Shown here: piece by piece, positions 24,965-34,160 of the stretch
How the letters are laid out: every line of letters begins with the position of its first letter
Position numbering within the stretch: the stretch's first letter is position 1
DNA from: Vitreoscilla sp.
Lineage (GTDB): Bacteria > Pseudomonadota > Gammaproteobacteria > Burkholderiales > Burkholderiaceae_C
DNA: 60,899 nt
Assembly (NCBI GenBank): GCA_018780145.1
Contig: JADMKA010000122.1
Span: forward strand, 1 to 60,899
Direction of reading: 5' to 3'
The notes under the pieces: generated by a model
What the model was told of the DNA's origin: nothing
The model's database searches: none
The model's input: only the letters and a program-made list of their open reading frames with translations
Program-made: the position numbers and the translations under genes

Positions 24965-26184
24965 CGCAGCCGCCGCACGGCGCAGACAGCGGCCAGACCC
25001 AGCAAGGCCGCACTGCCCAGCAGCGCGCTGCGCGTGCCCAGTGCCGTGGCCAGTGCGCCGCCGCCCAGCGCACCCAGCAGCGTGGCCGCATGGCCCACGG
25101 CGCGCAGGCCGCCGTCGACACTAGCCTGCATCCCTGGCGGGGCGGCCGATTGGCGCCAGGTGCGGTCGTGCACGTCGCGCACCGTGTGGCCCGCGTCGCC
25201 GACGATCTGCTGGCTGATCAGCAGCGCGGCGCCCAGCAGGCCCGCATCCGGCGCCAGCGCCACCGCGAGCCCACCGAGTGACATTGCCGCCAGGCCGGCC
25301 CCCATCGCCGGGCCGGGCCCCCAGCGTCGCCCCAGGCGCGGGGCCAGTGCGGCACCCGCCAGGGCGCCGAGGCTGCCGAGTGCGAACATCATGCCTAGCG
25401 GCCCCGGCGCAAAGCCCAGATCACGGGTGACGAAGATCATGTAGCTGGTGCCCGCCAGGCTCATGCCGGCGGCCACCAGCGCCTCGATGACGGCCAGCTG
25501 GCGCAACGCCGCGTCGGCCCACACCGCCTGCCACCCGGCGCGGGTGCCGGCCCACCAGATGGCGGGCGTGAGGCTCTCGGTGGGCGTGCGGGCTTCGGTG
25601 GGCGTGCCGCCCGGCTCTGCCTCGGGCACGCCGCGCAGGCAAGCCGCCGACACGAGGTAGCTGACCCCGTCGACAGCCAACGCCACCACCGCGCCCAACC
25701 CTTGGTACAGCCAGCCGCCGAGCCCGAAGGCCAGGGCCTCTGCCACGCTGCCGGAGGCCGACAGGGCGGCATTGCGCCCGGCCAGCGCCTCGGCCTCGCT
25801 GGCCCGCGCGATCCAGGCCGAACGCGCCAGCTCGAAGGCCACGCCCAGCAGGCCGCTGGCGGCGGCGGCCAGCACCAGCAGCCACCAGGTCAGCCACTGG
25901 TGCCAGGCCAGGCCCGCCAGAGCCAGCAGCAGGGCCGCGCGCCAGAGATCCGCCCACACCATGACGCTGCGAAGCGGACGCCGGTCCACCCAGGCGCCCA
26001 GGACCAGCGAGCCCAGTGCCCCGGCCACCACATCGGCCACCAGCAGCCAGCCCATCTGCCAGGGCGTGGCATCCAGCGCCAACGCCGCCAGCCACGGGAT
26101 CGCCAGCCGGCTCAGCATGCTGCCGAAGTTGGACACCAGTTCGGCGCCCAGGACCCGCTCGAAGGGTGTCCAGCGGCGCGCCAT
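24961..26184 (-). CDS. MFS transporter
   Basis: A 407-residue inner-membrane protein with about 12 hydrophobic segments and the MFS loop motif GSLVLGAWVDRRPLRSVM after segment 2. It resembles the bacterial DHA3/enterobactin-exporter-like group of drug and siderophore exporters, but no substrate can be assigned. The start ATG (26184) is eight bases after the stop of a truncated acetyltransferase frame, so translation may be coupled to that remnant; there is no clear Shine-Dalgarno of its own. Its stop overlaps the UPF0149 stop. Confidence 0.85.
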   Translation of the reverse strand: MARRWTPFERVLGAELVSNFGSMLSRLAIPWLAALALDATPWQMGWLLVADVVAGALGSLVLGAWVDRRPLRSVMVWADLWRAALLLALAGLAWHQWLTWWLLVLAAAASGLLGVAFELARSAWIARASEAEALAGRNAALSASGSVAEALAFGLGGWLYQGLGAVVALAVDGVSYLVSAACLRGVPEAEPGGTPTEARTPTESLTPAIWWAGTRAGWQAVWADAALRQLAVIEALVAAGMSLAGTSYMIFVTRDLGFAPGPLGMMFALGSLGALAGAALAPRLGRRWGPGPAMGAGLAAMSLGGLAVALAPDAGLLGAALLISQQIVGDAGHTVRDVHDRTWRQSAAPPGMQASVDGGLRAVGHAATLLGALGGGALATALGTRSALLGSAALLGLAAVCAVRRLR

Positions 26185-26192
26185 CACCGTGC

Positions 26193-26300
26193 TCAGCCGA
26201 CGAAGCGCATGGCCGCGGCGTCGCCGTAGACGGCGTGCACGGCGTCGTGGTCGTCGGCCGTGATCCGGCGGGTCTGCAGGCGGGCGGTGGCGATCAGCAT
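26193..26300 (-). pseudogene. Truncated GNAT acetyltransferase remnant
   Basis: A 35-codon frame reading ATARLQTRRITADDHDAVHA followed by VYGDAAAMRFVG, then TGA. This is the N-terminal strand-helix start of a GNAT (RimJ/RimL-like) acetyltransferase, normally about 170-190 residues. The remaining acetyl-CoA-binding part is missing, and the MFS gene begins nine bases later. It looks like a deletion that joined the two. The remnant may still serve as a leader peptide for the transporter. Confidence 0.6.
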
Positions 26301-26410
26301 CGGGCAATCAGCCTAACCGAGTTCACGGCGGCCATCTCCTGGCGCGCACACGGGGCAAGGCGGCCACCATGGGGATTGACACCTTCAGGCGCGCCGGCTG
26401 AACTGCCGGC

Positions 26411-29326
26411 ATGGCCGACCCGCTCCGCGCCGAACGCGCATGCCGCTATGCCGCGCTCCTGGGTGTCGCGCCAGAGGGCTATGCGCGCGCCGAGATCGAG
26501 GCCGCTGCCGGCTTGGCCGCGCTGGCAGGCGTGCCGCCGGCGTCGGGCGAGGTGGGCACCTGCGCCCGCCTCGCAGGCCTGCTGCTCGATCTGGCGGTGC
26601 AGGCCGAGTCCCCCATGAGCGGCCTGCTGCACGATGGCGCGAGCCCGCTGCCCTTCGGCCATCCCGCACCGTCGCCACGCCCGGCGACCTTCGAGCAGTA
26701 CGTGGACGAAGCGCTGGCCTTGTGCGCTGCCGGCGACCTGGCTGAACCCGAGGCCCGGCAACTGCTCGAAGCCATGCCCGGCCTGGCCGGCGACACCCGC
26801 GAGTACGTGCTGGATCTGCTGCGCCGCCTGTCGCTGGCGCTGCCGTGGCCCGGTTTTCGCCACGCGGCCGCGCGTGCGCACTTGGGCACGCTGTTGGAGC
26901 AGGCTTTCGCCACCTTCGGCCGCCAGCCGGCGGCCGCCCGGCGCTCGCGGCGGGCCGCCGAACGCGGCCTTGCGGCGCTGTCGACCGCACCGGCCCTGGA
27001 GGGCAGCAACCTGCATGCCGATCTGCTGATCGCCCGCGGCCAGGGGCTCTACCACGAGGCCGAGGCGCGCCAGCCCGAGGCCATCGGCTGCTACCTGCAG
27101 GCCTGGCGCATCAAGCACGACACCGGGCAGCAGGCGGACGCCGACCGGCTGGCCGGCCTGCTGTCCGGGCAAGTGCAGCGCTGGATGAGCCAGGCGGTTC
27201 TGGCCGGCGCCGTCGGCGTGCAGGCCGGGCAGGCTGCTGCCATGCTGGGCCTGTGCGTGGAGGTGGCCGACGAATTGGGTGATGCCGCGCTCGCCTCGGC
27301 CGCGCGCGTGTCGCTGGGCGAGTTGCGGCATGCCCTGGGACAGCACGAGGCCAGCGAGGCCGTGCTGAGGCTGCTGCTGTCCTCGCCGAGCGATCCGGCC
27401 AGCTCCTGGAATGCGCGATTCACGCTGGCCTCGGTACTGGCCGAGACCGGCCGGCCGCGCGAGGCGGCCGCGCTGCAGGAGGCCCTGCTCGCCGAACCCG
27501 GCGGGCACGACACGCCACGGCTTTCGGTGCTGTGGTCCAACCTGGCCAACAGCCGGCGCCTGGCGGGCGACCCGGCCGGCGCAGCCGACGCACTCGCCCA
27601 GGCCTGGCGACTCTGGGTCCTGGCCCACGGCGAGGCCCCGCCCGATCCGCCCCGCATCGGGTACGTCCGGCTCAAGCTGCTGTTCGGCCAACTGGCCCTC
27701 GAGCGCGGCGACCTGGCGGCAGCGCTGCGCTGCCTGGACGAGGCGCAGGCCGGCGGGGATGTCGGCGTGTTCGGCCTGGAACAGGCCCGCATCGCCGAGA
27801 TGCAGGCGATGACCCTCCTCGCCGTCCAGTCCTACGACCAGGCCGCCGGCGTGCTGTCCAGGGCCCACCGGAACCTGCGGGCCGTCCTGTCCGATGGCCA
27901 CAGCTTCGAGAGCTGGGAGAGCCTGTTCCGGCGCTGGTCCACGCTCGACGAGATGGCCGTTCGCGCCGAGGCGATGGATGACGCGCCGGGCCATGCCGAG
28001 CGCGCCCTGCTGTACGCCGAAGCCGCCAAGGGCCGCGCGATGCGCTGGCTCGCCACGCGCGACGTGGCCGCCGCGGCCCAGGTGCTGGAACCGGGTGTCC
28101 AGGAGGTGGCCCTGCGGCTGGCCCGCGACTGGGTTGCCGGGCGCGAGGGGCGTCGCGTGGTCTCGGCCTTCGCCGGCCCGGGCGGCGTGGGTCTGTTCTC
28201 GCTCGGCGAGGGCATGGAGATCGCGGGCACCTGGCTGGCCGACGCCGACTACACCGCCTTCCGCGAGGCCGCCTTCCTGCCGTTCGAGCAGGCCGTGGAC
28301 GACGCCATGAGCCATGGCGACAGCGCCTTGGCGACCATTGCCTCGGCCCTGCTCGAACACCTGCTCGACCAGATGGGCAGCTGGTTGTGGCGTGCATTGC
28401 CGTCGTTGGCCGAAGGCGGCAGCGAACTCGTGCTGCTGCCTCACCGCATGCTTCGTGCATTGCCGATGGCGCATGTGCGGCTGCCTACCGGCCGGCGGCT
28501 GGGCGAGTTGTTCGACGCGGTGTGGGTGGCGCCCACGTTGGCTTCGGCCTTCACCTCGCAGGACCTGACCACGACCGGGCGCGGCCGGTCCGCGCTGAGG
28601 GCGGTGGTCGACGCCGACGGCAGCCTGCCCTTCGCCGCCTGCGAGGCGCTGGCCAGCACCGACACCGACCAGGTGCGCTGGGGGGCGGCGGCCGACACTG
28701 CGGCCGTCGCCGAGGCCCTTGTCAACGACCAGGTGGCCCTGCTCTCGCTGCACGGCGAGTTCGCTCCGGACGACCCCTTCGCCCAGCGGATCCTCGCAGC
28801 CGATGGTGCACTGGCGCTGCGCGACCTGGTGCTCCAGGACATGGCCGTGCGGGCGCCCGCCGTGCTCCTTGGCGTCTGCGAGGCCGGTCAGCAGCGGCGC
28901 AGCGTGTCGGACGAACCTGTCGGCTTCCCGGCGATGTTGCTGCAGGCCGGCGCGGGCGCCGTGCTGGCGCCGCTGTGGAAGGTGGACGACTTCGCGTCGC
29001 TGCACTTCATGACCCGGCTGACCGCTGCCATGGCGCAGGGCACCGACCTGGCGCGCGCAGCCGCAGACGCCGCCGGCTGGTTGCGGCGGGCCGCACCGCT
29101 CGACGTGCTTCTGTCCACCGAGGCGGTCCTCGCCCGGGTGACGACGCGGCTGCCGGCGGGGGATCCCCTGCTCGACCGCATCGCACCGAAGTTGGACGCG
29201 CAGCGCCGGTGGCTCGAATCCCTCCCGCGCGATGCGCGGCCCTTTGGCGGCGCCATCGATTGGGCTGCCTTCCAGGTGACGCGGCAGGTGCCCGTCACGC
29301 CCCACCCCGGAGCCTCAGATGCCTGA
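26411..29326 (+). CDS. TPR-CHAT caspase-like protease
   Basis: A 971-residue protein. Residues about 150-560 are helical TPR-like repeats. Residues about 600-930 form a CHAT (caspase HetF-associated TPR) peptidase domain. The catalytic dyad is visible: His781 in LLSLHGEF and Cys823 in LLGVCEAG. The family's upstream block is also present (LLPHRMLRALPMAHVRLPTG and VAPTLASAF). CHAT proteases act as effectors in defence and cell-death systems (for example Craspase and gasdermin modules). It overlaps the following small gene by eight bases. The start ATG has no strong ribosome site. Confidence 0.86.
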   Translation: MADPLRAERACRYAALLGVAPEGYARAEIEAAAGLAALAGVPPASGEVGTCARLAGLLLDLAVQAESPMSGLLHDGASPLPFGHPAPSPRPATFEQYVDEALALCAAGDLAEPEARQLLEAMPGLAGDTREYVLDLLRRLSLALPWPGFRHAAARAHLGTLLEQAFATFGRQPAAARRSRRAAERGLAALSTAPALEGSNLHADLLIARGQGLYHEAEARQPEAIGCYLQAWRIKHDTGQQADADRLAGLLSGQVQRWMSQAVLAGAVGVQAGQAAAMLGLCVEVADELGDAALASAARVSLGELRHALGQHEASEAVLRLLLSSPSDPASSWNARFTLASVLAETGRPREAAALQEALLAEPGGHDTPRLSVLWSNLANSRRLAGDPAGAADALAQAWRLWVLAHGEAPPDPPRIGYVRLKLLFGQLALERGDLAAALRCLDEAQAGGDVGVFGLEQARIAEMQAMTLLAVQSYDQAAGVLSRAHRNLRAVLSDGHSFESWESLFRRWSTLDEMAVRAEAMDDAPGHAERALLYAEAAKGRAMRWLATRDVAAAAQVLEPGVQEVALRLARDWVAGREGRRVVSAFAGPGGVGLFSLGEGMEIAGTWLADADYTAFREAAFLPFEQAVDDAMSHGDSALATIASALLEHLLDQMGSWLWRALPSLAEGGSELVLLPHRMLRALPMAHVRLPTGRRLGELFDAVWVAPTLASAFTSQDLTTTGRGRSALRAVVDADGSLPFAACEALASTDTDQVRWGAAADTAAVAEALVNDQVALLSLHGEFAPDDPFAQRILAADGALALRDLVLQDMAVRAPAVLLGVCEAGQQRRSVSDEPVGFPAMLLQAGAGAVLAPLWKVDDFASLHFMTRLTAAMAQGTDLARAAADAAGWLRRAAPLDVLLSTEAVLARVTTRLPAGDPLLDRIAPKLDAQRRWLESLPRDARPFGGAIDWAAFQVTRQVPVTPHPGASDA

Positions 29327-29651
29327 TCCCCAGAGGACGATTCCCGTGTTCGAGCTTCAGTCCACCGTGGCGCCTGGCGCCCGGCCGCTGCAGGCCCGTG
29401 GCGCCACCGACCGGGCAGTGCAACTGGTGGAGACCAGCGTCGACGCGCTGGCTGCCAGCATGGGCGAGTTCCTCGCCGGCGTGAACAGCATGCTGGCCGA
29501 CGCCGCGGACAAGGCCGGCGCCTTCCAGGTGGAAACGGTGGAGGTCCAGTGCCAGATCAGCGGCAGCGGCAAGATCGGCTTTGCTGGCACCGGGCTGGAC
29601 CTGAGCGGCGGGTCGTCGCTGAAGCTGGTACTCAAGCGCAAGGCGCTCTGA
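29319..29651 (+). CDS. Pepco-domain-like small protein paired with the CHAT protease
   Basis: A 110-residue protein that starts inside the last codons of the CHAT gene. Residues 34-75 form an amphipathic helix (VETSVDALAASMGEFLAGVN). Residues 73-110 are a beta-rich tail (VEVQCQISGSGKIGFAGTG, then SLKLVLKRKAL). This resembles the peptidase-co-occurring (Pepco) or Trypco domains described with CHAT and trypsin-like effectors in conflict systems. The overlap gives strict stoichiometric coupling. The family call is from remembered pattern and needs a profile check. Confidence 0.65.
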   Translation: MPDPQRTIPVFELQSTVAPGARPLQARGATDRAVQLVETSVDALAASMGEFLAGVNSMLADAADKAGAFQVETVEVQCQISGSGKIGFAGTGLDLSGGSSLKLVLKRKAL

Positions 29652-29705
29652 GTGCGTCGGCTCAGGTGGCACACTGCCACGCGTCGCCGCTATTGGAGTT
29701 CGGCT

Positions 29706-31289
29706 GTGCCCCTGTTCGCCAAGCATCCGATCTGTTGGCTGGCCCTCGGCCTGATGTTGTCCTGGCCGCTCCAGGCCCAGACCCTGAGATGGGCGGCGCG
29801 CGGCGACACCCAGTCGATGGACCCGCATGCCGTCAACGAAGGGGTGACCAACAACATCAACAACCAGGTCTACGAGGGACTGGTGGAGCGCGCCCGCGAC
29901 CAGAGCCTGGTCCCGGCCCTGGCCACCGGCTGGAAGGTGGTGAACGACCTGACCTGGCGCTTCACGCTGCGCCCCGGCGTGCGCTTCCACGACGGCACGC
30001 CGATGACCGCGGACGACGTGGTCTTCTCGCTCGAGCGTGCCCAGCAGCCGAGCTCGCAGATGGCGCTCTACGCCCGTCCGCTCGGGCAACCGGTGCGCAT
30101 CGACCCGCTGACGGTGGAGCTGAGGCTGACCGTGCCCGACCCGCTGCTGCTGGAGCACCTGGCCACCGTGTTCATCATGAGCCGGGCCTGGAGTGTGGCG
30201 AATCGCGTTGAACGGGCGCCGGATTTCAACGCCAAGGAGGAGTCGTATTCGTCGCACCACGCCATGGGCACCGGGCCCTTCAAGCTGAAGCAGCGCGAGC
30301 CGGGCGTGCGCACCGTGCTGACCCGCCACGCCGGCTGGTGGGGCCGGTTCGAGGGCAATGTCAGCGAGGTGGTGTTCACGCCGATTGCCAGCGACGCGAC
30401 CCGCCTCGCGGCGGTGCTGTCGGGCGACGTCGACCTGATCCAGGACGCGCCGCCGCAGGATCTGGCCCGCCTGGCCCGAGACCCTCGCATGCGCCTGACC
30501 AGCGGGCCCGAGAACCGCATCATCTTCCTCGGCTTCGACCAGTTCCGGGATGAACTGCAGCGTGGCGGCGTGAAAGGGCGCAACCCGCTGAAGGACAAGC
30601 GCGTGCGCCAGGCCTTCGGGCTGGCCATCGACCGGGCCGCGCTGAAGAAATCCATCATGCGGGACCAGTCGCAGCCCACCGGTTGCATGACGAACTCCCG
30701 CTTCGGCTGCGCCGCCGCGCCCGAGCTGGAAGCCGCTCCTCTGGTGGATCTGGCCGCAGCGCGCCGGCTGATGGCCGAGGCAGGCTACGCCGACGGTTTC
30801 GAGCTCACGCTGGACTGCCCCAACGACCGCTACGTGAACGACCAGGCGATCTGCGTGGCCCTGGTCGGCATGCTGGCGCGCATCAAGGTGAAGCTGAAGG
30901 TCGACGCGCGGCCCAAGTCACTGTTCTTCCCCAAGATGCAGAACCACGACACCAGCTTCTACCTGTATGGCTGGGGCGGTGGCGCACTCGACCCGCAGAT
31001 GATCTTCGACCCTCTGGTGCACAGCCTGGACGCCAGGAGCCAGAAGGGCGGCGACAACAACGGCCGCATCGCCGACGCCGAGATGGACCGCCTCATCGAC
31101 GCCACCGCCACCGAGATGGACACCGCCAAGCGCCAGCGCCTGTTGCGCGACGCACTGCACCGCATCCGTGACGAAGCCCTGTACCTGCCGCTGCACCGCC
31201 AGACCCTGACCTGGGTCTCGCGCACCAACGTCAAGCCGGTGCTGATGCCCAGCAACCAGGTCAGGGTGACGTGGGTGCGGGTGGATTGA
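29706..31289 (+). CDS. ABC transporter substrate-binding protein, family 5 (peptide/nickel type)
   Basis: A 527-residue periplasmic binding protein for peptides or similar solutes. The signal peptide (PLFAKHPICWLALGLMLSWPLQA) starts at the GTG at 29706, with GGAG eight bases before; an earlier GTG at 29652 would lengthen the N-terminus without signal character. Core blocks are LATGWKVVNDLTWRFTLRPG, VRFHDGTPMTADDVVFSLERA and GTGPFKLK. No permease or ATPase genes are adjacent. It follows the CHAT/Pepco pair by 54 bp on the same strand; a functional link is not implied. Confidence 0.92.
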   Translation: MPLFAKHPICWLALGLMLSWPLQAQTLRWAARGDTQSMDPHAVNEGVTNNINNQVYEGLVERARDQSLVPALATGWKVVNDLTWRFTLRPGVRFHDGTPMTADDVVFSLERAQQPSSQMALYARPLGQPVRIDPLTVELRLTVPDPLLLEHLATVFIMSRAWSVANRVERAPDFNAKEESYSSHHAMGTGPFKLKQREPGVRTVLTRHAGWWGRFEGNVSEVVFTPIASDATRLAAVLSGDVDLIQDAPPQDLARLARDPRMRLTSGPENRIIFLGFDQFRDELQRGGVKGRNPLKDKRVRQAFGLAIDRAALKKSIMRDQSQPTGCMTNSRFGCAAAPELEAAPLVDLAAARRLMAEAGYADGFELTLDCPNDRYVNDQAICVALVGMLARIKVKLKVDARPKSLFFPKMQNHDTSFYLYGWGGGALDPQMIFDPLVHSLDARSQKGGDNNGRIADAEMDRLIDATATEMDTAKRQRLLRDALHRIRDEALYLPLHRQTLTWVSRTNVKPVLMPSNQVRVTWVRVD

Positions 31290-31311
31290 CGGCGGCGCCG
31301 CACGGGCACCT

Positions 31312-31701
31312 TCAATCGGCAACCTGGCAACTCCAACTCGGCCCCGACACGAAACGCATCTGACGGTACGGCCCGGTGATCAGGACCACCCGGTTGACCT
31401 GATGGCCCGGCAGGGTGACCTGCTGCGTGACAGGGTGCATGGCCGTCGGGTCGTCGTCGGAGACCCAGGTGAAGTTCAGCACGCAGCGGTAGGCGGCATC
31501 GCCGTCGTTGCGCCCGTCGATGCTGAGCGTGCCGCCACCCGCCTGGGCCACGAAGCTCGGCGCAATCCGCGACGGCTTCGGCGCACCGGCAGCGCCGCGC
31601 TCGACGGGCGTGGTCTCGCCCGCATTGACCAGGCCGGTGGCCAGCACGAGGGCAGCGATGGCAACGCGAGCCAGCATCGCCCCACTCTGCCAGCCCGCCA
31701 T
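31312..31701 (-). CDS. Exported hypothetical protein
   Basis: A 129-residue protein with signal peptide (MLARVAIAALVLATGLVNAGE) and a beta-rich mature part (GGGTLSIDGRNDGDAAYRCVLNFTW, ending WSCQVAD) with two Cys that may form a disulfide. I do not recognise the family. The start ATG overlaps the hemerythrin stop (TGATG), so it is cotranslated with it. A shorter start at 31677 is possible. Confidence 0.6.
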   Translation of the reverse strand: MAGWQSGAMLARVAIAALVLATGLVNAGETTPVERGAAGAPKPSRIAPSFVAQAGGGTLSIDGRNDGDAAYRCVLNFTWVSDDDPTAMHPVTQQVTLPGHQVNRVVLITGPYRQMRFVSGPSWSCQVAD

Positions 31702-32189
31702 CACCCAGCCAGAGCCAGCAGGCCGGCCCGGCGTGCGGCCATCCGGGCGCCCAGTTCGAGCAGGTCCATGGACGAGGCCCGGACTCGCGGGAACATGTCA
31801 TCCTGCTCCTGGCGGACGAGGCGGCCCGCCTGTTCGGCCAGGCCTTCCAGCAAGATGCGGTTGTTGGCGTCGTCCCCAGTACCGCCTTCGATCTGTGCGA
31901 TCAGCGCCCGGAGCCCGGCGCGGGCTATGCCGGAGTCCGCGGCCCAGGGCCTGGCCTTCAGTTCGGCTTCGACATCCGGGAAGAACATTTCCTCCTCGAT
32001 CTGGGTGTGGACCTTGAGCGCGGCGCACACAGCCACCACGAGTGCCCGTTTCTGCTGGGCCGTGTGAGGCCGTTCGTACTCTGCAAACAGGCGTTGGATC
32101 TCGTCATGGTCGGCCTGCAACAGGCCAATGGCATCGTCGGCATGGCGGTGCGGAGCGAAGGCCGCGAGCGTCCGGGTGGGCAGGGTCAT
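31701..32189 (-). CDS. Hemerythrin HHE domain protein
   Basis: A 162-residue cytoplasmic protein with a hemerythrin/HHE cation-binding domain. Ligand motifs are visible: LLQADHDEIQRLFAEYE (first His), VHTQIEEEMFFP (His and Glu) and REQDDMFP. Such domains bind a diiron centre and serve in oxygen or redox sensing or iron storage. It is divergent from the GGDEF gene across 189 bp. The next gene on the same strand starts at its stop codon. Confidence 0.85.
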   Translation of the reverse strand: MTLPTRTLAAFAPHRHADDAIGLLQADHDEIQRLFAEYERPHTAQQKRALVVAVCAALKVHTQIEEEMFFPDVEAELKARPWAADSGIARAGLRALIAQIEGGTGDDANNRILLEGLAEQAGRLVRQEQDDMFPRVRASSMDLLELGARMAARRAGLLALAG

Positions 32190-32378
32190 GGTCAGTCCGT
32201 CGTGTGTTGGTGTCCGCAGATCCGGTCCACGGGAGGAACCAGAATGGGCCATGGACCGGGCTGCGTCTGTGCGCTTGCGCACCGCCGGAGCCGCCCATGG
32301 CGGTCATGGCGATGGGCAGTTGTGTGTGGCAGCGCACATCCAGAGGGCAAGTGTGGAAGGATGATGGGGACCACCCCC

Positions 32379-33239
32379 ATGACGACCGACCCGACGACCG
32401 ACCCGACGCCCAACGCCGCCGAAGCACCCCCTGCGCTGCAGCGGGCGCTGGTGCAGAGCCACGAGGTGAAGGACAAGGTCGAGGCCTGTGCAGACGATCT
32501 GGCCGGCGCCAACGAGGGCATCCTGCAGCAGATCGCCGCGGGCGCGACGACCTTGGCGGCCGCGAAGCAGTTGGAGGACGGGCAGTCGGTCGAGGCCAAG
32601 GTGCAGGAATGCGTCGATGACCTGCACCAGGTGACCGACGTCCTGGCGCAGGGCGTCGAGGATCTCAAGCGGGTCGAGGCCACCCTGGCCGCCTCCCGGG
32701 TGTCGGAGCGGGAGGCCACGCACCGGGCCATGCATGACGCAGCGACGGGCTTGCCCAACCGGGGCCTGTTCGACGATCGGCTGGCGCACGGCATCGCGAC
32801 AGCCGACCGGCATGCCTGGACCCTGGCCGTGTTCTTCATCGACCTCGACCAGTTCAAGCCGATCAACGACACCCACGGCCACGCCACCGGCGATGCCGTG
32901 CTGAAGGAGGTGGCGCGACGCCTGTCGTCGAACGCCCGCGACGAGGACACGGTCTGCCGCAACGGCGGTGACGAGTTCCTCTACCTGCTGGTCGACCCGA
33001 AGGGGCAGGCCAACGTGGAATCGATGGCCATCGAGGTGCTGAAGAACCTGGCGCGGCCGATGGAGATCGAGGGCATGTCGTTCGTGGTCCGGGCCAGCAT
33101 CGGCATCGCGATGTATCCAGCCGATGCCACCACCCCGGCGGAGTTGCTCCGGTGCGCCGACGAGGCGATGTACCATGCCAAGAGGCACAGCCGAGGCTAT
33201 GCGCGCCACGGATCGATCGCCAAGCCCCTTGCAAGCTGA
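32379..33239 (+). CDS. Diguanylate cyclase (GGDEF)
   Basis: A 286-residue protein. The N-terminal half is a helical, probably coiled-coil region (residues about 20-110). The C-terminal GGDEF domain has the active-site NGGDEF and the typical DAATGLPNR and FFIDLDQFKPINDTHG. Only the GGDEF catalytic domain is seen, without PAS or receiver domains or membrane segments. The start is chosen at 32379, where GGGGA lies eight bases upstream; earlier ATGs exist at 32361 and 32364. It overlaps the next gene by 41 bp. Confidence 0.9.
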   Translation: MTTDPTTDPTPNAAEAPPALQRALVQSHEVKDKVEACADDLAGANEGILQQIAAGATTLAAAKQLEDGQSVEAKVQECVDDLHQVTDVLAQGVEDLKRVEATLAASRVSEREATHRAMHDAATGLPNRGLFDDRLAHGIATADRHAWTLAVFFIDLDQFKPINDTHGHATGDAVLKEVARRLSSNARDEDTVCRNGGDEFLYLLVDPKGQANVESMAIEVLKNLARPMEIEGMSFVVRASIGIAMYPADATTPAELLRCADEAMYHAKRHSRGYARHGSIAKPLAS

Positions 33240-34137
33240 GGATGGCCAGGCCACGGCGTGGGTGCTGCGCCACCCGATGGCGTTCGCGCTGCAGGTCCTG
33301 AGGGGCTTCCGTGCCAACCAGGGGCTGTTGCTGGCCGGTGCCGTGGCGTACTACGCGCTGCTGTCCATCGTGCCGCTGCTGATCCTCACGGTGATCGCGC
33401 TGTCTCACGTGGTGGGGCAGGCGGAACTGCTGGGCACCATCGGGCGCTACCTCGAGTGGTTGGTTCCCGGGCAGTCCGTGGCCATCCTGGCAGAGCTGGC
33501 CGCCTTCCTGGCGCACCGCGATGTGATGGGCTGGGTGCTGCTGGCCAGCATGTTGTTCTTCAGCTCGCTCGCCTTCACCGTGCTGGAGAACGCGATGTCG
33601 GTGATCTTCCACCACAGGGTGGTGATCCGGCGCCGCCGCTTCCTGGTCTCGGCCGTCATTCCGTACACCTACATCCTGTGTCTCGGCCTGGGGCTGCTGC
33701 TGGTCACGCTGGTGGCCGGCGCCCTGCAGGCCTTGGGCGAGCGCGAGCTGGCGTTCCTTTGGAGAAGCTGGTCGCTCAAGGGGGTGTCCGGGCTGCTGCT
33801 GTACCTGCTGGGTTTCGTCGGCGAGGTGTTCGTGTTGACCTCGGTCTACCTGGTGATGCCGGTGGGCCGGCTGTCCTTCCGCCATGCCCTGATCGGGGCG
33901 CTCGTGGCGGCGCTACTGTGGGAGATCTCCCGGCACGCACTGGTGTGGTACTTCACCACGCTGTCGCAGATCGGCGCCGTCTACGGCTCGCTGACGACTG
34001 CGATCGCGGTGCTGCTGAGCCTGGAGATCGGGGCCAGCCTGCTGCTGCTGGGCGCCCAGGTGATCTCCAACTACGAGCGTTTGGGCGATGCCGTGCCCCC
34101 TGCCAAGGCGCCTCGTTTCACCACGGGGGCGGGCTGA
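33199..34137 (+). CDS. YihY/BrkB family inner-membrane protein
   Basis: A 312-residue membrane protein of the YihY (BrkB-like) family with about six transmembrane segments. The family blocks GAVAYYALLSIVPLLIL at about 45-61 and LLWEISRHALVWYFTTL at about 237-253 are visible. Function is not settled. It starts inside the end of the diguanylate cyclase gene, so the two are cotranslated. The choice of start (33199) follows the family N-terminus. Confidence 0.85.
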   Translation: MRATDRSPSPLQAEDGQATAWVLRHPMAFALQVLRGFRANQGLLLAGAVAYYALLSIVPLLILTVIALSHVVGQAELLGTIGRYLEWLVPGQSVAILAELAAFLAHRDVMGWVLLASMLFFSSLAFTVLENAMSVIFHHRVVIRRRRFLVSAVIPYTYILCLGLGLLLVTLVAGALQALGERELAFLWRSWSLKGVSGLLLYLLGFVGEVFVLTSVYLVMPVGRLSFRHALIGALVAALLWEISRHALVWYFTTLSQIGAVYGSLTTAIAVLLSLEIGASLLLLGAQVISNYERLGDAVPPAKAPRFTTGAG

Positions 34138-34160
34138 TCGACCGCCTGGCGCACAGCCGC

